Shown here in pieces: positions 34,012-42,673 of a stretch of 64,000 bases of DNA. The position numbers were made by a program, and so were the translations under genes. Numbering within the stretch: position 1 is the first letter of the stretch; each line of letters opens with the position of its first letter. Origin of the DNA: Rossellomorea aquimaris (GTDB taxonomy: Bacteria > Bacillota > Bacilli > Bacillales > Fictibacillaceae); NCBI GenBank assembly GCA_020524245.1, contig JAIVLN010000001.1, positions 1,054,001-1,118,000 on the forward strand, in the 5' to 3' direction. Below the pieces are notes generated by a model. The model was not told the origin of the DNA. It did no database searches and saw only the letters and a list, made by a program, of their open reading frames with translations.

Positions 34012-35064
34012 TTATATTTTCCTCGTATTTGCTACTCTGTTGAAAAAATTCAATATTGGCCGATAATTCGTATCTACAAGCCCAACAATTTCTACAATGA
34101 GTTCTACAAAAATTAACAATATACCTACAATGAGTAGCGACCCCCAAAGAGTAGTACTTTCAATCATAACAGCTGCAAGTCCAAAAATAGCACTCATTGC
34201 ATAAATAATTAATACTGTCGTTTTATGACTAAAGCCTAATCGTTGTAGACAATGATGCAGATGCGATTTATCAGGTGCAGACAATGGTTTTTTGTTAACA
34301 ATTCTTCGTACAATTGCAAAAATGGTATCTGAGATCGGCACTCCGAGAATAATGACGGGCACCAATAAAGAGAACAAAGTAATGTTCTTAAATCCAAGCA
34401 GAGAGATGACCGAAATGATGAACCCTAAATAAAGTGAACCTGTGTCACCCATGAAGATTTTTGCAGGGTGAAAATTGTACACTAAGAAACCGATGGTACT
34501 CCCCAAGACCGCAAAGCCAACTGCCATCACAAATGCATTTCCATTAACGATGGCCATAGTGGAAATCGTTATAAGAACGATTGAAGAAACTCCCGCAGCT
34601 AGACCATCTAATCCATCAATTAGATTGATTGCATTCGTAACTCCGATGATCCAAATCAATGTAATAGGAATACTTAAATATCCTAAGTCCAGTCGAATAT
34701 CGAAAGGCAAATTGATGAAATGGACAACAACGCCACCATGGATCATAATGCCTGCTGCTATGACCTGGCCTAATAACTTTACTTTAGGTGAGATTTCAAA
34801 AATATCGTCAAATACTCCTGTAGCAACTATTATCGTACCTGCTGCTAATAATGGGACCATGTATTGCTGATCTGGTTGGAGTAAGTAAAAACCTATCATA
34901 GAGCTGACGTATATTGCAAAACCACCTAATCGTGGCATTACTTTTGTATGAACTTTTCTTTGATTTGGCTGATCTGTTGCACCAATTTTAATTGCAATTT
35001 TTTTAACCAAAGGTGTCAATAATACCGAAGATAAAAAGCATATCAGCAATGTTAAATACAACAT
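34012..35064 (-). CDS. tagO: Undecaprenyl-phosphate GlcNAc-1-phosphate transferase TagO
   Basis: TagO starts wall teichoic acid (and secondary polymer) synthesis by loading GlcNAc-1-P on undecaprenyl phosphate. The 350-aa membrane protein has about eleven helices. Conserved loops are DQPNQRKVHTKVMPRLGG, the Asp-rich ATGVFDDIFEI, NAINLIDGLDGLAAG and NFHPAKIFMGDTGSL; the HLHH motif is in DKSHLHHCLQRLG. It lies downstream of the flippase gene in the same direction. Confidence 0.96.
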   Translation of the reverse strand: MLYLTLLICFLSSVLLTPLVKKIAIKIGATDQPNQRKVHTKVMPRLGGFAIYVSSMIGFYLLQPDQQYMVPLLAAGTIIVATGVFDDIFEISPKVKLLGQVIAAGIMIHGGVVVHFINLPFDIRLDLGYLSIPITLIWIIGVTNAINLIDGLDGLAAGVSSIVLITISTMAIVNGNAFVMAVGFAVLGSTIGFLVYNFHPAKIFMGDTGSLYLGFIISVISLLGFKNITLFSLLVPVIILGVPISDTIFAIVRRIVNKKPLSAPDKSHLHHCLQRLGFSHKTTVLIIYAMSAIFGLAAVMIESTTLWGSLLIVGILLIFVELIVEIVGLVDTNYRPILNFFNRVANTRKI

Positions 35065-35231
35065 ATTCGGGACACTCTCCTAATACATGTCAATACAAAT
35101 TATGTCATCATTTGTTTCTATACCCGTTAATTTGACAAACTAAGCCTAAAGCTAAACACTGAAAAAATTATACCATAAAAAGACAATATATAATGTACGA
35201 TTTCCATCTTTTTTATTATGCTCACCTGTAT

Positions 35232-36809
35232 TTATTTTGCGCTTGATTTTTCTAATTTCTTTAATAAGGAACTTAAACCAGGAATTGATGAGAGTTCATC
35301 TTTGGTAATGCCTTTAAGGAGTATGATAAGAGCAAAATATAGGAACGCTCCAACAACCATACTGACGAAAGAATACCCAAGTGAAGTCAATCTGCTCCAA
35401 CTTTCAATTTGTAAAAATAACGTAGGTATTCCGATGATCAGTCCCATTACTATAGACGAGCAAACATGGACAATCGTTTCTTTTGAATAAAATTTAACTT
35501 TGGTAAATTTATAAATAAAAAATGAATTAGTGCTGAATAATAAAATATAAATCAGAAGGGTCGAAACAGCAGCTCCTAAAAGTCCCCAATATTGGATGAA
35601 CCATATGTTTAATCCGACCTTCAGTAAGGCACCAATCATTATGATCAATGCAGCTATTTTAGATTTTTCTAATCCTTGTAGAATTCCAGTCCCTAATACA
35701 GTCAAGGCTGTAAAGGCAGCACTCAGGTTGATGATTGCAAGTACTAAACTCCCTTCAAGGTTTGTAAATAAAGCTAAGTTTAAAGGAAGAGTCAAACTGA
35801 ATAGACCTATTGCAGCAGGCCAGGAAAGTAAATTCCCTAGACGCTGTGATTTCTCAATTAGGTTATTCGTCGTATCAATATCCTTTTTGGCCATACTTTT
35901 ACTGATTGTTGGTATCAACGGTAAAACAATTGAAGTAGAAAAAACAGTAGCAATCTGCACAAGCGAAAGCCCTCTACCATACAAACCGTACAAATAATTA
36001 ATTCCTTCAGAAGATTTCTCCGACAGTTTTAAACTTAAGGGGATAGATAAGGAATCCACAACATTGATTAAAGCCATAGTAAGCGCACCTATACATATGG
36101 GTAAGGATATATACAAAATCCTCTTAGTGTTCTGCTTAAATTCAGCAAATGTGTAGGGAGTTTTAGACCTTGGTTGAATGGAAGTCTTTTGAAATAAAAC
36201 CCTCAAGTAAATGAGTGAAAGCACTGCTCCAACTGAAGATCCCACCATAACACCCGCTGCAATTTCAGAATCTGAAAAACCGAAATCCACCATGTAGTAA
36301 GCAATACCAATAATCAATGCAACTCTAATAAACTGCTCCAAAACTTGGGAAATGGCAGTTGGCTTCATATCTTCATATCCTTGAAAAAACCCTCTATAAA
36401 CTGCCATATAAGGCGCAATCAGTAAGGTAATGGAAACAATAATCAACGACAATCGTGTTTTTTGCCCACCTAATACCTCTGCGATAGGGAATGAAAATAA
36501 TGAAATTAACGCAAAACTAACGAACCCGAATAACAGGGCAAGTATACTGGCAGTCCTATATATATTTCTTATCTCTTTTTCATTTCCAGATGTTCTAGCT
36601 TTAGCAATCAATTGAGAAATTGCAATTGGTATACCCGCCACAGACAAAATGAGGGCAGTCATATACACAGGGTAAACCAGTGAAAATATACCGAGAACTT
36701 CATCTCCCGCGATATTTTGGAGTGGTATTCTGAATACACTGCCCAAAATTTTGGATACAAGTGTTGCAATTGTTAAAACCAGCGTACTTTTAACTAAGTT
36801 TTGACTCAT
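35232..36809 (-). CDS. Polysaccharide flippase of the MOP (Wzx/SpoVB/MurJ) superfamily
   Basis: The protein is 525 aa with about 14 hydrophobic segments. It starts LVKSTLVLTIATLVSKILGS, a pattern of SpoVB/Wzx flippases. It probably moves a lipid-linked oligosaccharide across the membrane. Because teichoic acid is exported by TagGH encoded elsewhere in the window, this flippase may serve the CsaB-modified polymer instead. It overlaps the tagA-like gene by 4 bp. Confidence 0.9.
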   Translation of the reverse strand: MSQNLVKSTLVLTIATLVSKILGSVFRIPLQNIAGDEVLGIFSLVYPVYMTALILSVAGIPIAISQLIAKARTSGNEKEIRNIYRTASILALLFGFVSFALISLFSFPIAEVLGGQKTRLSLIIVSITLLIAPYMAVYRGFFQGYEDMKPTAISQVLEQFIRVALIIGIAYYMVDFGFSDSEIAAGVMVGSSVGAVLSLIYLRVLFQKTSIQPRSKTPYTFAEFKQNTKRILYISLPICIGALTMALINVVDSLSIPLSLKLSEKSSEGINYLYGLYGRGLSLVQIATVFSTSIVLPLIPTISKSMAKKDIDTTNNLIEKSQRLGNLLSWPAAIGLFSLTLPLNLALFTNLEGSLVLAIINLSAAFTALTVLGTGILQGLEKSKIAALIIMIGALLKVGLNIWFIQYWGLLGAAVSTLLIYILLFSTNSFFIYKFTKVKFYSKETIVHVCSSIVMGLIIGIPTLFLQIESWSRLTSLGYSFVSMVVGAFLYFALIILLKGITKDELSSIPGLSSLLKKLEKSSAK

Positions 36810-37546
36810 CTTCGTTCCTTTGCTTTCTGTTTATTTATTTTCATCATGAACTTAGGGATAGCCATCATACGACCTAGCCTGGATGGTTGATTTATTAAAC
36901 GGTAGAACCACTCCAAGTGAACTTTCTGCCAGAATTCAGGTGCACGTTTCACCGCCCCTGCCCATACATCAAAACATCCACCCACACCCATAAAGACTCC
37001 TTTTTGGAAGCGATCAATGTTCTGAGAGATCCACTTTTCTTGTCGTGGGACACCTAGTGCAACAAATACAAAATCGGGTTTCAAAGCATCGATTTCATCC
37101 GCTACTTTATTCGTTTCCCAATCAAAATAACCATCATGGTAGCCAACAATTTTCAGGTTAGGATAAGTCTTTTCAATATTGACCTTTGCTTCTTCAATGA
37201 CTTCATGTTTGGCTCCCAACAGATAGACTGACATTTGATACTCGTCTGCTTTTTCAAGAAGGTCCTTCATCAAGTCAAACCCTGTTACTCTTTCTGGTAA
37301 AGGTTTTCCTAATTTATTAGCCGCTTTAACAATACCAATACCATCGGGAGTTATATAATCCGCTTTATTTAAGATCTTCATATAATCAGAATCCTGATTA
37401 GCATACATGACGATTTCAGGATTTGCTGTAACAATGAAAGCTTTCTTGGATTTCAAAGTGTGTTCATTTAGTAATTGATTAGTAAAATCGTTTAACGTCG
37501 TATTAATAAAAGGTACATTTAAAATTTCAACTGTAGGGATCTTCAT
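36806..37546 (-). CDS. tagA: N-acetylglucosaminyldiphosphoundecaprenol ManNAc transferase (TagA)
   Basis: TagA adds ManNAc to the TagO product to complete the linkage disaccharide. The WecG/TagA/CpsF family signature is clear: VTANPEIVMYANQD, ITPDGIGIVKAA, PERVTGFDLM and FVALGVPRQEKWI, plus GVGGCFDVWAGAVKRAPEFW. The length is 246 aa. UDP-ManNAc would come from MnaA, encoded at the far end of the window. It is the first gene of a unit with the flippase. Confidence 0.94.
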   Translation of the reverse strand: MKIPTVEILNVPFINTTLNDFTNQLLNEHTLKSKKAFIVTANPEIVMYANQDSDYMKILNKADYITPDGIGIVKAANKLGKPLPERVTGFDLMKDLLEKADEYQMSVYLLGAKHEVIEEAKVNIEKTYPNLKIVGYHDGYFDWETNKVADEIDALKPDFVFVALGVPRQEKWISQNIDRFQKGVFMGVGGCFDVWAGAVKRAPEFWQKVHLEWFYRLINQPSRLGRMMAIPKFMMKINKQKAKERR

Positions 37547-37605
37547 TTGTTATTCTCCTTACATTAGATTGTTCAACTTCAAAGAATAACTTTATCATAC
37601 CAAAA

Positions 37606-37637
37606 AGAGAACGCAACAAGAAATTGTCGCATTCTCT
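37606..37637 (-). terminator. Terminator of the SLH glucosaminidase gene
   Basis: On the minus strand AGAGAATGCGACAA (37637-37624) pairs with TTGTTGCGTTCTCT (37619-37606) with one wobble, then TTTTTGG. Confidence 0.88.
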
Positions 37638-37648
37638 TCCAAGTGATA

Positions 37649-39547
37649 TTATTTTGCTATTGGAAGTACAGTTGTCAGTTCACCATATTTTCCGTTGTTA
37701 TAAATATATGCGGACTTGTATTTTGCATCAGTTGGTAAAATGTTGAACCAGTTACCTTCTCCAGAAGCAACATCTTCTTTAACGATAAATGTGATTCCAT
37801 TAAATGGATATTGATAAATAACCGTACTGCCACTTGTTGTAGCTTTGTCACGTACATTTATATTACCAGTAGTGATTCCAAGCTTGTGCTTGAATTGTTC
37901 TTTTTTACCTAATAATTTATCCGCTCGATACATAATACCAGCAATTTTCTCGCCCCAATATGGATCTGAAGCATATCTCACATTCATACCTTTAGATTTG
38001 TTTCCAAGGAATTCCCCATTGTATTTCCAATTACTCATGTTGAAATAACCTGGTTTAATGAATTCACCTGCAACACGATCGATTCCATCTTCAAAAGATT
38101 CAAATGTTGTAGCATTTTCTGATGGATTTGTATCAGTTGCTTTCCAACCGAAAAGGTTATATTTATCTTGTGCAATCTGACTAGTTCCCCAGTTACTTTC
38201 ATGAATGGCATGAGCCAAGAAATAAAGCGCATTAATCCCATACTTTTCTTCTGCCTTTTTAAACTCAGCTCCAAGACCTTTCAATGGAGACTCTTTGAAA
38301 CCGTTCCTTGGTGTAAATCCTTTTGAAATAAACTGATCTAAATCTGATGCACTATATGACGTCTTGGAATATAGTGGGAGGTATTGGAAATATTGATAAG
38401 CTTGCCCCACTTTAGACCCAGCATTGTTATAGAATGTATTCCCATCCCAACTGTAGTAATGAGTCCCTTCTGTTAGGAATGAAGGAGACTTACCGACTGT
38501 AAGCTTTTCATACTTATCTAAATGTGGCACATAGATAAAGTGATACAGTTCACCGTTGTAAGACTTATAATAGGATTGTCCTTTTAATAGGCTGTCAGGA
38601 ACTAATGTTACGTTATCAATAGATACATAACCAACACTCTCTGCAGACTTTACTTTGACCCATCCTTCACCAGCTTCAATGAATTCAAACTCAGTACCGG
38701 TATTAACATATGTAATGGTAGTACCAGATAAGCTCTTAGATTCATAAACAATGGTTAGTTGGTTCGTGTATGTATAGCCATCTTTTACCCATACAATTTT
38801 CTTGCCATTCATGACAAAATGCGAATCAGAAGCAATTGAATTCTTCGCCTCAGAAAATGTTTCAAATTTATCAATTTCTACTACTTCTCCTGAACCATTT
38901 ACTTTCGCTGTACTAAATTCATAAACCTTTGGAGGCGTTAACACTTTTAATAAGCGGTCGATTACAACTGCAGCTTCTGCACGAGTTGTGAAATTCTGAG
39001 GCATATAGGTCCCGTCCGGATTACCATTTAGTATGCTTAATGATACAACTCTACTGATATCATCCATAAAATCAGGATGAATTTTTCCTTTGTCCGTGAA
39101 GTTCACTGTAGCTTCTGTTGTTTCAATAGCTTTATTTTTCAAAGCTTGATTGATAATAACCGCCATGTGTTCACGTGTAATGTTATTACCTGGCTTAAAA
39201 GTACCGTCCGGATAACCATTGATGATTTTTACTGCTGCTGATCTATGTATTGGGTCGAAGTACCATTTACCTTCTTCAACATCCTTAAAGGGTTGAAAAT
39301 TCGGATCTTCTGGTAATTCTAATACTCTAGTAACAAGTGCAGCAAACTCAGCTCTGGTTACTTTACTGTTAGGGTAAAAGTTTCCTTTACCATCACCTAA
39401 CATAATTCCCTCGTCATTCAAGTATCGCATCGATTTTTCTGCCCAATGACCAGTTATGTCATCATTAGCAGCCGAAGCGTATGGTGCTACCGTACTAATC
39501 GATAGTACCAAAACAACCAACATTACCCAAAACCGCCTAAACTTCAT
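37649..39547 (-). CDS. SLH-domain N-acetylglucosaminidase
   Basis: This is a secreted 632-aa peptidoglycan hydrolase. A signal peptide ends in ASA (about residue 27). Three SLH repeats cover about 30-210 (GHWAEKSMRYLNDEGIM, GYPDGTFKPGNNITREH, NPDGTYMPQNFTTRAE). An SH3-like segment lies at about 255-320 and a glucosaminidase domain at about 415-550, with the likely catalytic Glu in HAIHESNWGTS. A second SH3-like end follows. It would cut glycan strands while held on the pyruvylated wall polymer. It is monocistronic. Confidence 0.93.
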   Translation of the reverse strand: MKFRRFWVMLVVLVLSISTVAPYASAANDDITGHWAEKSMRYLNDEGIMLGDGKGNFYPNSKVTRAEFAALVTRVLELPEDPNFQPFKDVEEGKWYFDPIHRSAAVKIINGYPDGTFKPGNNITREHMAVIINQALKNKAIETTEATVNFTDKGKIHPDFMDDISRVVSLSILNGNPDGTYMPQNFTTRAEAAVVIDRLLKVLTPPKVYEFSTAKVNGSGEVVEIDKFETFSEAKNSIASDSHFVMNGKKIVWVKDGYTYTNQLTIVYESKSLSGTTITYVNTGTEFEFIEAGEGWVKVKSAESVGYVSIDNVTLVPDSLLKGQSYYKSYNGELYHFIYVPHLDKYEKLTVGKSPSFLTEGTHYYSWDGNTFYNNAGSKVGQAYQYFQYLPLYSKTSYSASDLDQFISKGFTPRNGFKESPLKGLGAEFKKAEEKYGINALYFLAHAIHESNWGTSQIAQDKYNLFGWKATDTNPSENATTFESFEDGIDRVAGEFIKPGYFNMSNWKYNGEFLGNKSKGMNVRYASDPYWGEKIAGIMYRADKLLGKKEQFKHKLGITTGNINVRDKATTSGSTVIYQYPFNGITFIVKEDVASGEGNWFNILPTDAKYKSAYIYNNGKYGELTTVLPIAK

Positions 39548-39878
39548 AGATTCTCCTACCTTTCTTTTTTATTAAGACTATCAAATTATCAAGTATAAAA
39601 CTACCAACTTTTTATCTATTTCTACAAATAATTACTTATTTTAACAAAATATTTAGACTATAATCGCCAAATTTTTTTACTATCCTTGTCCAGGGTTGGA
39701 TATTTCATTGCTACATCTTGATCACCCACATGCTTTATATCGGAGCAGATAATTGATTCTTAACAAGATTTTAAAATTTTCACTTGAATAAAGGAAATTA
39801 CATATACAAGAATAATATATACATGCTAAATAAACATAGAGTTATCAATTAAAAGCTCTATTAAATGCAAATATTAAT

Positions 39879-39907
39879 TTGGTGCATTTTTGAAGTTTTG
39901 GTATAAT
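39879..39907 (+). promoter_or_regulatory. Sigma-A promoter for the RDD gene
   Basis: TTGGTG (39879-39884) and TATAAT (39902-39907) are separated by 17 nt, 40 nt before the start codon. The rest of 39560-39875 is AT-rich with no gene seen. Confidence 0.75.
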
Positions 39908-39946
39908 TAATATGAGAACAACCATTCGAAAGAGGTAAAAAGATTT

Positions 39947-40336
39947 ATGTCTAATGTTAATGTTACAACCAAAAGAATATTTGCATTTGTGGTTGATTTT
40001 ACCTTGATTACAATAGTGGCTATGTTGGCAGTGCTCCCTATACTTCCTTTAGCAGATGTAAATTTCCAAGTTACAAGTGAAGTTAAGACCTATTTAAACT
40101 TTATTTTCTTCGCTGTACCTCTATTTAAGGACTCATTTTTAAAAAGGAGTATTGGCAAAAGAATTTTTGGTCTGAAGATATATAACAGTCAAGGAAATAC
40201 CCCGAAATATTGGCAAGTGATATTGAGAAATATCACACTACTGATTTGGTTTATTGAACTGATTGTGTGGCTAAGTAGAAAAGATAAAAGAAGATTAGGA
40301 GACCTATTGGCTATTACTTATGTAAGTTCTAAGTAA
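39947..40336 (+). CDS. RDD family membrane protein
   Basis: This is a 129-aa protein with three or four hydrophobic helices. The family residues are visible: Arg and Asp in KRIFAFVVDFTL, and the basic loop SIGKRIFGLKI. The C-terminal KDKRRLGDLLAITYV completes the pattern. Its function is unknown; some members are involved in ion transport. AGAGG lies before the ATG. Confidence 0.88.
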   Translation: MSNVNVTTKRIFAFVVDFTLITIVAMLAVLPILPLADVNFQVTSEVKTYLNFIFFAVPLFKDSFLKRSIGKRIFGLKIYNSQGNTPKYWQVILRNITLLIWFIELIVWLSRKDKRRLGDLLAITYVSSK

Positions 40337-40345
40337 ATAGTAAAT

Positions 40346-40376
40346 GAACCAGCCAATGTCGACTCCGCTTTGGCTA
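40346..40376 (+). terminator. Weak terminator after the RDD gene
   Basis: AACCAGCCAA and TTGGCTAGTT pair with one mismatch around a 13-nt loop; a short TATAATT follows. Confidence 0.45.
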
Positions 40377-40400
40377 GTTCTATAATTAAGATATCTATTG

Positions 40401-40441
40401 ATCTACTGTTACAGAAGTTATTAATCTACTGTTACAGAAGT
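40401..40441. repeat. 23-bp direct duplication at the 3' end of the lipoprotein gene
   Basis: ATCTACTGTTACAGAAGT occurs at 40401-40418 and again at 40424-40441, so the unit period is 23 bp. The second copy encodes the last residues of the lipoprotein and the first copy lies beyond its stop codon. Confidence 0.88.
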
Positions 40442-40864
40442 AATGTACTTGGTTTCATTCTTCTTAATATAGACGAATGTTAATTTCGTCCCTATTTCTA
40501 GATTTTCAAAAGAATCCTGTAATTCCTCTGTAATCTGAAAAGCTCGTGGACCTTCCTCCAACTCGATTTCCACTGTATGACTATCAGCTTGTCCATTATA
40601 TGTACCTTCTGTTTCTACTTCCATTGTAGCATCATTTACTGTTGAATCTTTGTTAGAATCTGTACTCTCATCATCCTGATGCGCTTCATCCTCATCACCT
40701 GATGATTCAGTAGTATGATCTTTGTCTTTTGTCTCTGTATCTTTGGCACCTGATACTTTCTTTTCCATGCTTTCTGTTCCAGAAGTACTACCTTGATCTG
40801 TTCCACATCCTACAGCAATTGAAATAACCAATAGCAATGAGAAAAGTAACTTTACTAAGTTCAT
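40421..40864 (-). CDS. Small acidic lipoprotein
   Basis: This 147-aa protein has a lipoprotein signal (LLFSLLLVISIAVGC, lipidated Cys at about 20). A long Asp/Glu/Ser/Thr-rich disordered linker follows (about 21-80). A small C-terminal beta-rich domain ends YITSVTVD. No family is recognised. The last 18 bp of the coding region are duplicated just past the stop (see repeat at 40401). AGGAGGAACC lies before the ATG. Confidence 0.82.
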   Translation of the reverse strand: MNLVKLLFSLLLVISIAVGCGTDQGSTSGTESMEKKVSGAKDTETKDKDHTTESSGDEDEAHQDDESTDSNKDSTVNDATMEVETEGTYNGQADSHTVEIELEEGPRAFQITEELQDSFENLEIGTKLTFVYIKKNETKYITSVTVD

Positions 40865-40959
40865 GATGGTTCCTCCTATGCGTTTTCTACCATCATTCTA
40901 TCAAATTTCTACCAATCATATCGTTGAAGTAATGATTTCAGTTCTATATTCCTACACAT

Positions 40960-40991
40960 AAAAAAACGACAGGTACTTCTGTCGTTTTTTT
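40960..40991 (-). terminator. Terminator of the tagDBFGH operon
   Basis: A near-symmetric stem AAAAAACGACAG / CTGTCGTTTTTT with a 6-nt loop sits 6 nt past the tagH stop. The A and T runs allow use on both strands. Confidence 0.9.
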
Positions 40992-40997
40992 ATCGGA

Positions 40998-41813
40998 TTA
41001 ATTAACTTGTAAATAATCTCCTCTTTGCTTTTCCATTACTCTTTCCTTGAATTCTTTCTTTTCTTTTTTGGACATGGCCTTATAGTCCTTTAGAAACTTC
41101 TTATATTCAGGAAGCACTTCATCAATAGGGCCATATTGTTTAACTTCCCCAAACTCAAGCCAAAGTGCTTTATCGCAAAAGTTCTTGACTTGTTTCATAG
41201 AATGACTGATAAAGAAAATGGTTTTTCCTTTCTCTTTAAACTCATTCATCTTATCAAGGCATTTATCTGCAAATGTTTGATCACCTACCGAAAGCGCTTC
41301 ATCGATTACAAGTATGTCTGGGTTAATTGTAACTGATATAGCAAATCCAAGCCTAGACTTCATTCCACTTGAATACTTTTTAACAGGTTGATCAATAAAT
41401 TTACCTACCTCAGCAAATTCAATAATTTCCGGTTCAAGATTTTGGATTTCTTTCTTGCTAAACCCAAGCATAAGACATTTAAGCTCTATATTTTCTCTTC
41501 CAGTCAGTTGATTATTCAAACCAGATGCTATTGCAATCAGCGATGCCTGTCCGTTTATAGAAATAGAACCTGATGTAGGCGGAATAATTCCGGATATGAT
41601 ATTGGATAATGTGGATTTACCGGCACCATTCACCCCTACCACTCCTATAACATCTCCTTCGTAAGCTGTAAGATTAATATTTTGTAATGCATAAAAATCT
41701 TCACCATAACCACCTGGAAGAAGAATATCTAACAACTTATCTGATGTCTTTTCATACATTTTGAAGTTTTTTGTTACATTCATCAGTTCTACAGATTTTT
41801 CCAAATCTATCAC
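40998..41813 (-). CDS. tagH: Teichoic acid exporter ATP-binding protein TagH
   Basis: TagH powers export of lipid-linked teichoic acid. Walker A is GVNGAGKST, the signature is KYSSGMKSRLGF and Walker B is ILVIDEALSVGD. The substrate-type insertion and GLNNQLTGRENIE are typical of polysaccharide exporters. The length of 271 aa is much shorter than B. subtilis TagH (about 527), which has a long C-terminal extension missing here. The start is GTG at 41813, near the tagG stop; an ATG ten codons later is possible. Confidence 0.95.
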   Translation of the reverse strand: MIDLEKSVELMNVTKNFKMYEKTSDKLLDILLPGGYGEDFYALQNINLTAYEGDVIGVVGVNGAGKSTLSNIISGIIPPTSGSISINGQASLIAIASGLNNQLTGRENIELKCLMLGFSKKEIQNLEPEIIEFAEVGKFIDQPVKKYSSGMKSRLGFAISVTINPDILVIDEALSVGDQTFADKCLDKMNEFKEKGKTIFFISHSMKQVKNFCDKALWLEFGEVKQYGPIDEVLPEYKKFLKDYKAMSKKEKKEFKERVMEKQRGDYLQVN

Positions 41814-41819
41814 ATCCGT

Positions 41820-42626
41820 TTATAGATAATCCACAAAGTGGTTCCGGAATTTAATATGCAATATGGAGCCCACTAATAACAAGAATAACGTCAATGACCA
41901 GAAATAAAAGCTATATTGAAGATTTTCAATAAAATACCAAGACGTACCGAGTAATGAAGCACGATAGCCTTCAACCAGATAATAAAAAGGGTTTGCCATC
42001 ATCGATCTTTGTATCCACTCTGGTAATAGGTCTGGTGACCACAGAAAAGGCGTCAAATAGAGCATCATTCTCATAACAGCTTGAACAATCATCTGTACAT
42101 CACGGACAATGGTTGCAAGGGTTGAGGTAATTAGTGCTACAGCCATAAGAAGTACAAATGTCGCAAAGATAAAATAGGGTATTTGAATAATATAAACCGA
42201 AACTGGATAACCAAGAAATTGCAATGCAATAAAGATAATTCCTGCAAGTACTAGATGAGCATAAAACTTTCCAACAATAACATAAGAAGGGATGACACTC
42301 AACGGGAAACTCATTTTTGAAATCATTTTAATCTTTTTGTAGATTGACTTGGTTGCTTCCAATATAGCAGGATTGATGAAAAACCATAAAATGATTCCTG
42401 AAAGCATCCATGGTAGATAAGGTATTGATCCAACAGGTTCTTGCTGCCTGATCCCAAATCCAAAGACAAACCAATAAATTGATATTTGAATTAAAGGATT
42501 AATGACTTCCCATAACATACCCAGATAATTATTATTATTAGCGGCTTTTACTTCATATAAGGATAGTCGACCAATCAAGTAAATACTATTCCATTGTTCC
42601 TTTATTACTGTAACAACTGACTTCAT
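41820..42626 (-). CDS. tagG: Teichoic acid exporter permease TagG
   Basis: TagG is the ABC-2 type membrane subunit paired with TagH. The protein is 268 aa with six hydrophobic segments, and the family pattern NNNNYLGMLWEVINPLIQISIY is present near the start. ATG at 42626 after AAAGGA is preferred to an upstream in-frame codon. It lies directly before tagH. Confidence 0.95.
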   Translation of the reverse strand: MKSVVTVIKEQWNSIYLIGRLSLYEVKAANNNNYLGMLWEVINPLIQISIYWFVFGFGIRQQEPVGSIPYLPWMLSGIILWFFINPAILEATKSIYKKIKMISKMSFPLSVIPSYVIVGKFYAHLVLAGIIFIALQFLGYPVSVYIIQIPYFIFATFVLLMAVALITSTLATIVRDVQMIVQAVMRMMLYLTPFLWSPDLLPEWIQRSMMANPFYYLVEGYRASLLGTSWYFIENLQYSFYFWSLTLFLLLVGSILHIKFRNHFVDYL

Positions 42627-42673
42627 ATATAATCCTTTCTCAATTACCATTTGAAGGGATAGAGCACATATAT

